From: Ovis canadensis
Taxonomy: Eukaryota; Chordata; Mammalia; Artiodactyla; Bovidae
Reading direction: 5' to 3'
Assembly: GCF_042477335.2 (NCBI RefSeq)
Contig: NC_091245.1
Location: 88,016,501 to 88,080,500, forward strand
DNA: 64,000 bases
Shown: positions 45,267 through 57,255 of the stretch, piece after piece
Layout: every line of letters starts with the position of its first letter
Position numbering within the stretch: position 1 is the stretch's first letter
The notes under the pieces: model-generated
Seen by the model: only the letters and a program-made list of their open reading frames with translations
Database searches by the model: none
What the model was told of the DNA's origin: nothing
Translations under genes and position numbers: made by a program

Positions 45267-47738
45267 TTCTCTTTACTGCTAAAAGTTTACAGAAAGCAGC
45301 ATACCAGCTTTACAGCAGAAAAATTTCCCCTAATTGTTACCCTAAACTCTTCTGTACCAAGATCCCCTTTTACCCTTCTCCTCAGTCATGAGCTAGAGAG
45401 GATGCTCTGTGGTTTTGGACAGCTCAGGAGATTCCTGCACTGACCACTCTGTGACCCCTGAAGCAACTGAGGGGAGAAGAGCCTCTCTGCCAACCCACGA
45501 GATTCCCACCAGACCCCATCATTGGGCCACTGGTTTCTGTCTGGCAAAGAACCCAGCCCGGTTACTTCTGTCTTTGCTCAGCGAAGGGGCCAGAGGGTCT
45601 CAGGGCTGAAGACCAGATCTCCAGCACATAAACTTGGTCAGAAGCCAAAGTCTCGATTCCATTTCCCCACAACTCTCCAGGCTGGAGGCTTCCTCTTCTC
45701 CTCTTGGCTCCCACACCCTGCTCCCTGGTCCCCGGCTGTCACTGCAGACACACCACTCCTATAGACACCGGCATCTGATGGGCCTCTGCAAGCCAGTGTC
45801 CAGAGTTAGGGCTACAAGACCAGCTCTTGGGCTGCAAGAACAGCTCTCGGGCTGCAAGAACAGCTCTCAGCCTCCAATCAGCCTGACTCTCCCATCTCCC
45901 GGCCACTGCCCACTGCTTCCCAGGCCTCTTTGAAGTGCCTTGTGTCCAGACCAACTGAAAATGCCAATTTTCAGATTCAGTTACTGAATCTGAGGTGCAG
46001 GGTTCTGCTAAGCGGGAATACATGGGTATTAAGATACTAAGAGTGTCAACGGTGGGGAGTATTTTGGAGAGGCCAAGGGAAGGACAGGTCTGACAGCTTG
46101 CTCATGGCCCCCTGGGTATTCTCTAGTTCTCTTCAAGACAAAGAGCCCCTGCCCTAACCCTAACCCTGCCATTCGAGACACTTAACTCTTAATCAGGTCC
46201 CTGTGAGCGAGAATAATGAGTTGACTTGTCTAGGAGCCCCAGGAGCACTTGTTAGTGAATGAACTTAATGTCCAGCATGGTATTTTTACAGCTGAGAAGC
46301 TCTTGATCCCTTGTTGGTGACCTCGGGAAGGCTATCACCTGGGAGTTCAGGCCGCCAGTCCAGCAGCTGGTCTCTTGGGTTTCGATACCCAGGCTGACTC
46401 AGTTCTGATCATCTCCTAGGAGGTGAGGCAGCCCCTGATTGGGCCCACGTTCTTCCATTGGTTGATATACCCCATGCTGTTCCCTGGAACATCCAACCAG
46501 CTATGGGCTGGATTAGAAATTTTCCCTCTTGCTTTTGGCTCCTGCCTTTTCTAATGACCAGCTGCATGTGGTTAGTGCTGTCAGCTAGAGGAGCAAGAAG
46601 TCACCCACTACAAGATCAGCAATCTGCCCAGCCCAGTGCCCCACCTGCCAGCTGAAACTCCTCGGGGTCATCCAAGCCCAAATCAAATCCAAGTTGACCA
46701 GCTGCTTTGTCGGCTGTAGTTTAGCCTGTCTCTTCCTGACAGAGGCCTGCCTGCCAATTCATTCAGTTCCCCCTAGCCCAAGCTCACCTGGTCTGTTCCC
46801 AGCTTTCTTTCATCTTTTCTCTCTGGACCTCCATTTTGGTCCCTACATCTTTGAGGCAACAGTCACATGGGTGGTTATATGCCATATTCCCTGGCAAGAG
46901 CCTGCCTATATCTCAACTCAGAGAAGGGACAGGTGGGCAAGAATCTCAGCTAAGGGCTGGCCTGAGCATCCTCAGGTCAACAGCCAGGCTGAGAGGGTGG
47001 CACAAGCTGCCCTGTTGGAGGACCAGCCTTGGCATCTCCCCAGGAGCAACAAAGGGCCCCTTTGGTCCTGCAGAATGGGTGTGGCAGCATCTTTAGAGAT
47101 GCCTACAGACTTCTCCACCCTGACCCCATGGCAGACTCATGAAGCCAGCAAGAGCAGGCGGGATTCAGGGCAGGACTCTGTGGGCACCTCCTCTGTCTTC
47201 ACTTTTAACACATCATGTTTGATCTTTGCTGCATAGTGGAGGGTTCCTGCCGCTCTGATTGATGACACAGATCTTCAAAGGAGCTGTCATCCCTAGAGGG
47301 AGGGAAGATTAATCAAAGCTGTTCCCAGGGGGGTATCTATCCACCAATGCTAGGCCCTCTGGGACCTCTCTGTCCCTCAGCCAGGTCTCTGTAGCTGTTA
47401 CCATTCTGCCTGATCCTGGAGCCCTTTTGCTTCTCCACTTAATCTGGCTTAGATGTGAAGAAATCTATTTTTCTATTGTTGCAGCCAAGACAAGACTATA
47501 ATTTTGTTTTGTTTTAGGAAGCTAAGGGGGGAATGGGGCTCAGGAACTGGAAGACACATGATGGGTTACAGAGCATCAGTCCTAGTGGAACCAGAATCTG
47601 CCCCATAACACTGTACCTGGCCTGACATATCAGCCCCCACCTCAGCCACCAGGACCCTGTAGCTTTCCCTACTCCCTGACCCCTGATGAGGAAGGCAGAT
47701 TCCTACTGGGCCCCACACATTCTCCCCTACCCCAACCT
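45267..47738. other. Gene-free stretch with a short 20-bp tandem repeat
   Basis: Apart from the tandem repeat at 45.81-45.87 kb, I recognise no repeat family and no gene. The largest frame (180 codons at 46694-47236) starts at TTG and has no domain. An attaatcaaagctgtt sequence near 47.31 kb contains a TCF/LEF-type ATCAAAG core. Confidence 0.4.
45809..45868 (+). repeat. Three tandem copies of a 20-bp unit
   Basis: The units are ggctacaagaccagctcttg, ggctgcaagaacagctctcg and ggctgcaagaacagctctca, directly adjacent. Copies two and three differ by one base. Confidence 0.9.
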
Positions 47739-47740
47739 AA

Positions 47741-47962
47741 GGGCTTCCCTGGTGGCTCAGCGGCAAAGAATCCGCCCGCAATGCAGGAGAAGTGAATTTG
47801 ATCCCTGGGTCGGGAAGATTCCCCTGGAGAAGGAAATGGCAACCCACTCCATTATTCTTGCTATTCTTGCCTGGGAAATCCCATGGAGAGAGGAGCCTGG
47901 CGGGCTACAGTCCATGGGGTCATAAACAGTCAGACACAGCTTAGCCACTAAGCAACAGCAAC
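47741..47962 (+). repeat. Bov-tA SINE with a small internal duplication
   Basis: Forward full-length copy from gggcttccctggtggctcag. The block attcttgct/attcttgcc is duplicated in the body at about 47853-47870. Confidence 0.9.
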
Positions 47963-48794
47963 CCCACCCCAGGCCTCTGACACCATTTGATCGGGTGCTG
48001 CACACAGCCTCCCAGAGGACTTTAACACTGGCCTGGGACAAGGCTTTTCATGGTTAGCCCCTGCATGCTGCCCTGACGGACACTGAGAAGCTGGTAATGG
48101 CTTTTTCTGCCTGAGCTTTCTCCCCAGAGCCACGTGTCTGTCCTTTTTCTAGGACAGAACACTGCTTCTCCCCTCTCACTTGCCCTTCTAGTTGCCCCAC
48201 CTGCCAAGTCTGAGTCCAGCCTGAGCCCCACCTCTTGCTCCGGGTAAATTGGCAGCACAGAGTTCCTCCCCACTGTCTAGCGCAGACGTCTGGCACAGAT
48301 TTAGTGTGTGAGGAATGTTTGTGGAACGCAGGCATGGATGCAGCATGAATAACCAGCTCTGGCTCCAAGCAGCTGACCCCCCACCCTACCCTCAGTCCCA
48401 GGACCCACGGATGGCTCCGTCTCTGAGGAGTCATTTTGCTGATTTCTGAGGCTTTGTAATGCACCCCTCTGAAGTTCAGAGCACATTTAGTGTGTTTAAA
48501 TGAGTGTCAGGTACCATGGCTACAGCCTGAAGCTGACTGTTTTTTATCATCTAAAACCATGCAGCCAAGGGTGCAGATGGGCTGAGAGGATGCCCGGTGT
48601 GGCTCATGGTAGAAGCACCCCCAACTGAGATGACGGGCCACCAACCACATGACGGACGGGGTCTTCACCAGGGAAGGGCCTGGGAAGGAGGGAACACCAC
48701 TCAGTAGCACTGCTGGCTGGGCATTCCTACAGCCCTGGTGGAGCAGAGATGGTGTGGGAAAGAAGCCGTTTGCGGACCCCAGCTTAGGTTGGCA

Positions 48795-48798
48795 GTGT

Positions 48799-48834
<36 letters not shown>
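48795..48834 (+). repeat. (TG)n microsatellite
   Basis: Twenty dinucleotide units with a single interruption (gtatg). Likely polymorphic. Confidence 0.97.
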
Positions 48835-48836
<2 letters not shown>

Positions 48837-49501
48837 CAGTGAGCAATAGCTGAGGGCTGCTCCTCTGGGGCACCTACATGCACTGCAAGGATTTAGGGCG
48901 TGACGTGGATAATTCAGTTTTGGCTGCAGTCAAGAATTCTTGCGTAAAGGTGACTGGCCCCTGCCCAGTTATTCTGCCCATCTCTCGCCCCCTACCCATC
49001 CCACCCCTACCCACTTCAGCTAGAGTGAGTCCCACATTCTTACACACGGGCTTGTGCCTGCCGGGCTCTCAGTCAAGCTGCTCCCCCTTCAGACACACCA
49101 AGCGCCCTCCCCGATGAAGCTTCTCTAACCTAGACCTCCCTCCTGGTGGAGTTGGGAGTTCCTTCCTCTCCATGGTCACGTTTATGCCCAGTGCTAAAAT
49201 GACAGGTCTCTCTGTATGCATCCTCCACACAGGGATATGTCTTTCTATCCTCTCTCCCTGCTTCAGCACCTGGCACAGTGCCCAGCTCAGGGTGGGCACT
49301 GATGTTTGTGCCCGGAGAATGGCTACCCAGAGCATGACCCCTGAGGGTGGAAGAGGGGTGACTTCCATCTGCAGGAGGACAGGGCTCATCTCCACTTGAG
49401 GCTCTGGACCCTGTCCCAGGACTGTGTGCCCAGGCCCAGAGAGGGTGGAGGCCCTAGGTATGGTTGGTTAGGACTGCTGGAGCTGGCCAGGGAGGTCGCC
49501 A

Positions 49502-49515
49502 GTGACATCTAGTGG
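49502..49515 (-). promoter_or_regulatory. Candidate CTCF motif
   Basis: gtgacatctagtgg matches the reverse CTCF core with one mismatch. Motif evidence only. Confidence 0.25.
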
Positions 49516-51089
49516 TCACAGTAGGCTGCAGCCCCACAAGGGTTTCCAGAAGGTGTGAGTCTGAGTGGGATGATGTATGCGCTGCACTGGGCTTCTGAGG
49601 GGCTCCCAGCTAGTGTGACATCTCCAGGGCGGCAGGCCAGCAGTGCAGGGCAGGACCTAAGTTGTACGGCGCAAGGACAGAGGCCTGGAGAGAGGCTTGG
49701 CAGCCCACAGAAGCTGCAGCTACATCCCCTGGGTTCCCAAGGCCCGCTGTGATCCCCTGCCCTCCATCTGCTCCAGCTCCTTCTCCCTGCCTGCTTGGGC
49801 CTATCTGCCTCAGTCTTGGCCCCTAAAACAGTGTCGGGGGCTTTGGGTCCCCACTGGAGCAGCCACAGACCACTTGGGTATGGCTGCTGAGACAGCCAGT
49901 GCCAGCCAGCAGATGAGGGACGAATCATGGGCCTCACTTATCTACGGAACACCTGCATGCCAGGCTTCCTGGAGAGCACCCAAGGACGGGGCCACCTAAA
50001 GAGCTGCCTGCTTGGTCCCAGGCCAGCCCTCACTTGCCTGGCCCGAGCAGCTCTGGGAGACCCCTCCTCAAAGGGGCAGGGGTTACCTGATCACTGCTAC
50101 AGGCAGTGGCACAGACTCCACAGTGGTGGCCTGAGGGCAGGTTCAACGCGGGGCTGTGTCTGGGGACTGGCCTGTGCTCTGCCTGCCTGCTGGTCAGCTC
50201 TCTCTCCTGCGGGGCTCGCAGAGGCTGCATGTGTGCTCAGGAAGTGCTGAAGGTGAGGCTGCCTGGGATGGAGGAGGCAGGGGCTGCTGGAACAGGACTT
50301 CAGGCTCTCCAAGTCTGGACTCCACTTTCTCTGCTAGAGTTTTTCCTGTGAGCCATTTCCAGACTATAAGGAGAGGGGAAGAGGGACACTGTTCTCAGCA
50401 GAGGGGCCTGCAGAGGTATTCCTTGTCCTTTTCTTGCAGTAACAATTCCTTCCTGTTTCTCCTTCTCCCCTTCCTTCCTTGCCTGGCAGAGACGTCCCTT
50501 TGTCCCTTCTCCCTGCCGCCTCTGCACAGCTCCTCTGCCTGCCCCTCACTCCTCTTTTCCCTCTGGACTCCTCTCCTTTCTGAGCATGGTCTGTGCTCAG
50601 CCCGCGCGTTCTCCACCCCCTCCTCTCTCCACTGCTTCTGCGGTTCCACCTGCCTTTCTTCTGCTTGCTTTTTCTCCATCCCCCCGTTTCTCAGTATCTC
50701 TCAGTCCTCCTCCAGCTAGCATCCCCCACCCCCACCCCCACCCCCCGCCGCCCCACCTCCCCTGGAAGGCCAGCCTGACATTTCTAAAGTCTAATCATAA
50801 CTTGATAACTTACCCGGAGAGTGAGGTGGGCAGAGGCATAATGTCCCTGGCTCATGAGCCTTTTGACCAGCCCCAGTCAGTGGTTGTAGATTAGGCAAAG
50901 CTCAGGGCACCGCCACTGCCAGCTGTCAGCCAGCATCTCCTGGCCCCTCTCTGCTCTTGGTCTGCTGGGTCTGCAGAGGCTGCTGTGGGAGGGCTCAGCC
51001 CGCTTGTGGGGCATCACACGTGGGCATGTATCTTCATGCAATGGGGTCTTCCCCTGACAGTTGGGGGTTACAGCTCACATTTCCAAGTT

Positions 51090-51240
51090 TTTATAAATAC
51101 ACACTGAATGTCTTTATGGGTCAGGCACTGTGCAGGGTCCTGGGGGCATGACCTCTCTCTTGAGACCGTCACAAGGGAGGGGAGGCATTAGAGGAAGCAA
51201 ATGAGGTTCAAGGAGCAGGCTGCTCAAGGTGGCCCCAGGC
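51090..51240. repeat. L2-like fragment
   Basis: cactgaatgtctttatgggt and caggcactgtgcagggtcct recall the L2 3' block. Strongly diverged. Confidence 0.4.
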
Positions 51241-51489
51241 TGGCCACTGGACCCTTGGCTTTTATCCTACGGAGTTCAAGCCCTTGTGTGCCAATGTCCC
51301 AGAGTCCTACACGAAGGGCTCCAGGCACCCAAGTGTTCTCCCTCCCGCTCCTCCTCTCCTGAAGACTTTATGCTGGTTTTCCTGTGGCACGATTGCACTT
51401 AAAGTTGTTTGTCAGAGGGGCTGGGACCCACCACTGACCAGCGTTCTCTCTGTACACGTTTGTTCCTTTCCCTCAAGTCACAAAGCACA

Positions 51490-51650
51490 CTCATTCCCAC
51501 TAATCTTCCTCCCTAATTATGGCAGTCGTTGTCTGATTGCCTGCTCCGATTACACAACTGCATTTCCTCATGCTAATTGCATAATGAAGACAAGCAATTG
51601 CCTGGGAAAAAAATTATTAAATTTCCAAGCTCCAAGTATGATTTGAGGGC
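51490..51650. promoter_or_regulatory. Candidate conserved AT-rich element
   Basis: This 160-base AT-rich patch in GC-rich DNA contains the near-palindrome ATGCTAATTGCAT (51570-51582) with octamer-like and homeodomain-like cores, then cataatgaagacaagcaatt. It matches no repeat known to me. A conserved enhancer is inference. Confidence 0.3.
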
Positions 51651-52590
51651 CCAACAAGGTTCCTCCATTACCCTCGCTGGCGAGGGCAATGGGGGCTCCA
51701 ACACAGAGGCAGGGGTCAGTGGTGACCATCTCTCCTAATGGGGACATGCTAATTCTAAGGCTTCTGTCGTTATGGCCCCCTAGCACACTGGGACTCTCTA
51801 GATCAGGAAGTGGCTTTACGTGACCCAGCAGCTCTGGCCCTTGAACCCTTGGTCACAGAGGTGCCAGTCTGCAAGTGGCCACTAGCTTTGAGGAGCCAGA
51901 GCCTGAGCTGTGGTCTCACCTGTTTCTAGAAGCCCAGGCGCAACCTTTCTTCCCCAGTGGCTGGGGCAATCCAGGAGGTCTGGCTGAGGCAGGTAGCTGG
52001 TTCTCTTCTTCCTCCAAGCCCAGGACTCAGGCCCCTGCTCTTTCCTCATAAATTCCATAGCCTGGGAGAGAGATTGCAGGCCACTCCCCTCCCCATTTCA
52101 CTTTCCTTCCATCTCCAGCAGAAGACGACTTAAACCTTGCCCCCAGGAAGCCTTTCTAGGTTAGCTCTGCTCTGGGCATCTTTCACAGTAGCTCCCCCCA
52201 CCACAACCTTGTCTGTCTCATGGTTTGTCCATCACAGGGTCCTTCCTTCCAGAGGCTGGGAACTCTCAGATGGCCAAGGAGAAACCTCATCCATCCTCAG
52301 CTCCCTCAGCAAGACAGATGTCCTTCCATCGTGGAGTCCATGGGGCCCGCATGCACTGTATGAACATCTGCAATTTCTATCTTATTTCAAATGCACCAAG
52401 GGAGGCGGCTGTTTAAAGAATACTATAGAAGATCCTTTGGTAAAGACTGCAATCACTTTCTGACTTATTTTTTTATGTAATTTTGGATTTTCATTTCTCT
52501 GGGGGAGATGGAGAGGCTGCAAGCAGGTTCATTCACTTCCACAGCCTGCTGTTCTGGACCTTGCATCCGCCTGCATGGCTCAGCGTGTTG
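51651..52590. other. Unique sequence, nothing recognised
   Basis: No gene or confident repeat. Confidence 0.4.
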
Positions 52591-52594
52591 ACAT

Positions 52595-52880
52595 TTATCA
52601 TCTTCATTCAACAAACGTTCATGTGAAGCCTTCTGTGTACCAGTCTTTGTGTGCTGGAGGCAGGGTTACAGAAACAGATGAGACTCATTCTCTGCCACTG
52701 AGAGTCAGTGAGGGAGACACAGACATGTATCAACACAAGTAATGCTCAAGGAGGGTAATGGCTGCACAGAGGCAGGTGGGATTACCTTCACCTAGGACTG
52801 GGGAAAGTAGCGAAGGCTTCATGGAGGAAGTGGTTTTAACCAGCATTTAGAAGGATGAGCTGAAGCATTCTAATGAAACA
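52595..52880. repeat. L2 LINE 3' fragment
   Basis: cttcattcaacaaacgttca, tgagggagacacagacatgt and ggaggaagtggttttaacca follow the order of the L2 3' region over about 280 bases. Confidence 0.65.
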
Positions 52881-55317
52881 GGTTAAGTAGAGGAAAAGGC
52901 TGGTGGGTGTGGCTGGAGTGGAGGATGCCAAGCGGGGAAGGCTGAGGGGAAGCAGAGCCAGGTCATGATGCCCTTGGATGCCAGGCTGAGCAGCTAGGTT
53001 TGATTCCAAAAGCAAAAGGGTGAAACCAGATGGTGTCACTCAGGAGAGTGCCACCCAGTCAGCTGCCCCTTCCCCACCCCCCTCCTCTTCTCCTCTCCCG
53101 ACCACAGGAGCCCTCTTATTATTTCTATTCTTCCTTGGGACAAAATCCAAAATCTACCCCACTTTTGCATCTCCGCCAGTCCCAGCCCACTTCAGACCCT
53201 CACTTTCTTCCAGCCAGTGGCTCAGAATTCATAGTGCATCTCTTCCTTCCAGTCCCGCCCCCTCGGGGCCATTCATTCTTGGGGTGAGATTCCTGACTTT
53301 TTAGCTTAGTTTCTTGATGGACTAGAATTTGGTTACCTGCTGGAGGTGAGAACATGGGTTTGGAGGAAGGAAGAGGGCAGCTGAGTCGGTGGCTTTCATG
53401 GGTGTCTCCTTCTGCCGTCCAAGGCTGCCAGAGTCAGAGGAGGGGGTGGAGGCAGGCGCAACCTGGGTAGGGAGTCAGCCCAGTGCTGTGGAAGGGTGAG
53501 GTCTGGAAAGTCCAGGGCTGTTGGCGACAGTCTCAATCAAGTGTAGCCCAGGCCCCAGGGAGAGGAAGGCAATGGGGAAGAAGAGGGGAGGAGAGGAAGG
53601 AACAGGTTCTTGCCGGGAGCAGCCATGGAGCACTAAGCATCAGGGAGAAGTGAGAGCACCCCTGACAATATTCCCCACCAGCTGCGGGACGCCAGCCAGG
53701 CCTCCATGCTCACTCATTTCCAAAGTGCACCCATTGCCTTCCCCATGGACTTAAATGTGTTAGCACATTCACAGGGCTCAGCCCAAGTTGAGCAGAAAAC
53801 TACCGAGGCCACAGAAGTTGCTGACACCAGAGGCCCCAGCTTGTTCCTTCCTTATTGGCCTCAGAGGCCCGGGCACCCTCGGGCACACAGAGGGCACCGG
53901 GCAAATGTCGCAGGAGGCCAAACTCGCGTGCTGCCCAGTGGCGGTGACAGTAAGCAGCCCCACCGTCTCCTCTGGCAGGTGGAGGACAGTACCTGCTGCA
54001 GAGGGCGGGAGGATTCACTAAGGTCGGGCTTTGCAGCAGATGCTGCCAGCGGCCCAGCCTGAGCCCCTCGGTGCTCTCTGTTGCTTAAGATGGGTTCCAG
54101 CATATTCATTTCTGCAAAATGGGCTGGGCCCGGGCGGGGTTAGCTGGCTCTGGAATTCAAAGGTCACAAGGGATTTTTTTTTTTAGGTTCTAGGGTTTTA
54201 TCTTGTCTCAACCCATCAGAGGAGAGTGTATCGTCCCAGGTGGTCTGACCCTGGGTTGGGAGCGGCTAGCCGCCATCACCAGGTTTTACAGCAACTTCTG
54301 TGTCCTGGCGCCTCCCTCAGGTCGTCTCATTTTTTTGGTTGAGTGGGCTTTAACTGAGCCAAGAGAGAATTATTTGTGAGTAGGGGATGGGGGTGAGATG
54401 GGAGTGGAGAGAGTTAGTTACTGCCAGCTCCTGCAAATCTCTGCCTAAGGGTCGTCTTTGGTCACTGGAGCTGGCTCTGCACGCATTCAGACCACAGGTA
54501 CCAAGTTAGCACCCCACTGACCAAAGGCTAGACTGAGAACACACGATCCAGCTTCTTTACCTCCCCGACAGCGCGGCTGGTGTATTCCATGTGGCCTCCC
54601 AAAGTGCCCGGTGGGACTAAGAGCTCCTAGTTGACCACAAAGGCCATCTGCTCACTGATGCAGTGTGGGCTGCCCACCCTTATCTGTCTTGCTTCCTCGC
54701 TCCTGCTTACAAGAGCATCCTGGGGTTACCTCCCTACTATGTATGTGCCTGAGAACCCCTGTCTCTGTGTCTGGGAAACCCAATCCAAGAGAGCATGTCC
54801 AGTGTGTGACAGGAGGAGGACCCTTGATAAATTAGAGCAGGAAATATCTATCATGATAATGATCTCTCCTGGGGGATGGGTGCCGGCAGAAAGGGCATGA
54901 AACAGTGCTGAATGAGGCAACATGGACGTGTTTCCTTCTGCCGCCCTGTCCAGGGCCCTCCTGTCTCACCCTCCTGCTCTCCTTTCTCCTAGTCCTATGT
55001 TCGCTTTCCCAACCCTCCTTTCTTCCCCTTTTCTCCCCTCATTTCTCCTCTAAAGGAGGAAGGAATGTTCTGTGTCCCAAATGCCCCTCTCATTTCCCTA
55101 AAGTCCCGCTCTGGAAATGAGCCCTCTGATAAGCGGCATTGTGGCATCACCACGCATCAGCCCATGGCTGTCCTCTTGGGCCCCCCCTCGGCCTCCAGGG
55201 ACCTCTGCCCTCCGTTGATAAGGAGAAGCCACACACATAAACCTTCTCCTACAGAACCCCTTCACCCTCAGGGCAGCCGCCAGAGGATGGATCCCTCCTG
55301 AATCTGCTGGCAGCCCT
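52881..55317. other. Unique sequence upstream of UBL4B
   Basis: No repeat family recognised and no exon. It covers the 2.4 kb upstream of the UBL4B start, where its promoter would lie. No clear TATA box near the start was seen, and the DNA is CpG-poor until the UBL4B frame itself. Confidence 0.4.
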
Positions 55318-55809
55318 ATGATCCTCACTGCTGCTCCTGGGCTGGAGATGTAGCCTGACGGTGTCCGGACAGGAGGGCGTGGCCATGCTGAAGAAGCTGG
55401 TGTCCGAGCGGCTGCACGTGCCAGAGGAGCAGCAGCACCTGCTCTTCCGCGGCCAGCTGCTGGCAGATGACAAGCGGCTCTCCGACTCCCGCATTGGGCC
55501 CAACGCCTCCGTCAGCGTGGTCATGCGGCCCCTGGAGAAGCCGGCACTGAGGACACCCGCCAGCCCCAGCCCCTGTGGCACCACGTGGGCCAGGTCCTGC
55601 CCAAACACCTTGGGCCCCAGGACACTGAGGCAGTGCTGCAGCTGCTGAGGCGGGAGCACGAGGAGCGCCTGCAGAGAATAAGCCTGGGGGACCTGGAGCA
55701 GCTGGCGCGGCACCTCCTGACCAAGGAGCCGCTCGCAGAGCCCGCTGGGGAGAGGAAGCCTGAGGCTCTGAGTCCTGATAAGGAGGAGGAAAAGGAGGCT
55801 GCTCAGTAA
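55318..55809 (+). pseudogene. UBL4B: UBL4B (ubiquitin-like 4B), frame broken twice in this sequence
   Basis: UBL4B is an intronless, testis-type relative of UBL4A, thought to be a retrogene of it: an N-terminal ubiquitin-like domain and a C-terminal helical region, about 174 residues in human. Here the ATG at 55318 reads M-I-L-T, then meets TAG at 55351 after 11 codons, because only one base separates T4 from LLLG where the human protein has two codons (5 bases lost). The ubiquitin-like body (LLLGWRCSLTVSGQE to VVMRPLEKPAL, 55331-55549) is open in another frame. A second single-base loss (about 55550-55560) returns to the first frame, where QPQPLWHHVGQVLPKHLGPQ and HEERLQRISLGDLEQLARHL run intact to TAA at 55807-55809. 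The only in-frame ATG of the middle frame (55385) would give a domain lacking its first strands. Human residues are recalled, not aligned by program. An assembly error cannot be excluded. Confidence 0.82.
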
Positions 55810-57036
55810 ACCAGCCATCCTGCTCGTTTGCACACTCAAATTCACCCCGCCTCATCCTTAAGTTTTCCCCAGTGACTCCCCACAAGTTCTTGCTGACATA
55901 GATGCATCTTCACCCCTTTTCGAAATTTCAAAGCAACTGGAGGGATTTTTGGACCTTTATCTCCTCTCTTGGGCCTGAGGGTTCCCCTCTGAAACCCAGA
56001 GGGATTCCCTCCCCATCACTAGAAGCAGCTCTGGTCGCTCCATGGGCAGCCCAAAAGGGGTGGTCACAGGCTGCCCCCACCCTCTGCCCCTCTGGCGGGG
56101 CAGCTCCTCCTGGGCTGGGCGGCTTTGCCCCTGCTTGCCCAGCAACAGCCCAGGCTGTCAGCACACCTCCTGGCTCAGAGTCTCTGTGTCTCTAGACAGA
56201 CTGTCTTTCTCCTTGGGGGCAGAAAGACAGATAATGTGAGTTCATTTCTTCCATCCCGAGGCCGTGGAGCCCACCCCCAGACCTCTGACGGCCAAGGGGA
56301 GAGGAGTGCCAGGCAGCTGGTCCTTGCCCTCTGAGAGAGGCTGTCCCTACTTTCTGCCTGCTCGTGCTTCCACAGTGTAAGGGGCAGGGGCAGCAGAGGT
56401 AGGAGCTGGGGGAGGGCTTCTGTGTGCAGGCCTGGCGTTCTCAGGGGCGCACACACACACACACACACACACACGGGAGAGCAGGAAGCCGAGGCTTAGG
56501 CTGAAAAGGCAGTTTGCATTGCTGCACCCTCACTGTGGTCAGCATGGGCAGCACAGGGCCGTGCCCCCCTTGTGGCCTGCCCCAAATCTCATCAATCACT
56601 GGGGCTCACTGAGCCCCCATTTCCTTCCCATCACTGGCCAGGCTTCCTGGGAGCAGAGAGAGTACCAGTCAGGGCCCTTGCTCTCAGAGAGCATGCAGCT
56701 TTGGCGGAGAGAGAGGTCATACGTGTGACAAGTAAAGCAGCAACATAAAACCAGAGTGCAGCCCGTGTGACTACATGCCCAGGCGCCAGCCACCACCTTG
56801 CAGGGCGCAGTCCTCACAGACTATAGGAAAGCCAGGCCCCTTTCTCTTCTTGTGTGAGAATGGCCCTCGCCAAGGGCTGAGGAGCTCCTACAGCCCGTGT
56901 GTGAGAGGGCGGGGGACTCACTGAGAGCCTGGTGCTCTGAAGTCCTGGCAGTGCTGTTACCGCAGCGGGTCTGTGGAGAGGAAGGGAAATGGATGAAACG
57001 CAGTCTAGAGAAGAACTGGAGGCACCCAAGTTCCAG
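55810..57036. other. Sequence downstream of UBL4B
   Basis: No AATAAA was seen close behind the stop. It contains a CA microsatellite at 56.45 kb and an L2-like trace near 56.66-56.76 kb. No gene. Confidence 0.45.
56450..56474 (+). repeat. (CA)n microsatellite
   Basis: Twelve uninterrupted CA units. Confidence 0.97.
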
Positions 57037-57255
57037 GGCTTCCCAGGTGGCGCTAGTGGTAAAGAACCTCCCTGCCAGCGCAGGAGACAGACACGAGTTC
57101 AACCCCTGGGTCAGGAAGATCCTGTGGAGGAGGGCTTGGCAACCCACTCCAGTATTCTTGCCTGGAGAATCCCATGGACAGAGGCGCCTGGTGGGCTAAG
57201 TCCATGGGGTCACAGAGTTGGACACGACTGGAGAGACTTAGCACACACAGGCATA
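57037..57255 (+). repeat. Bov-tA SINE
   Basis: Forward full-length copy: gggcttcccaggtggcgcta, cactccagtattcttgcctg, gttggacacgactggagaga. Confidence 0.92.

Larger units (their letters stand above)
47963..51085. other. Gene-free stretch, GC-rich
   Basis: It contains a TG microsatellite (48.80-48.83 kb) and a candidate CTCF motif at 49502-49515. Open frames up to 187 codons (50156-50719, serine/proline/leucine-rich over a CT-rich tract) show no domain. Confidence 0.4.

Noticed and set aside
46152-46168. Telomere-like ccctaaccctaaccct
   Set aside because: Only two and a half units; too short to be called an interstitial telomere array.
46694-47236. 180-codon plus-strand frame
   Set aside because: It begins at TTG, has no family resemblance and no supporting splice or promoter signals.
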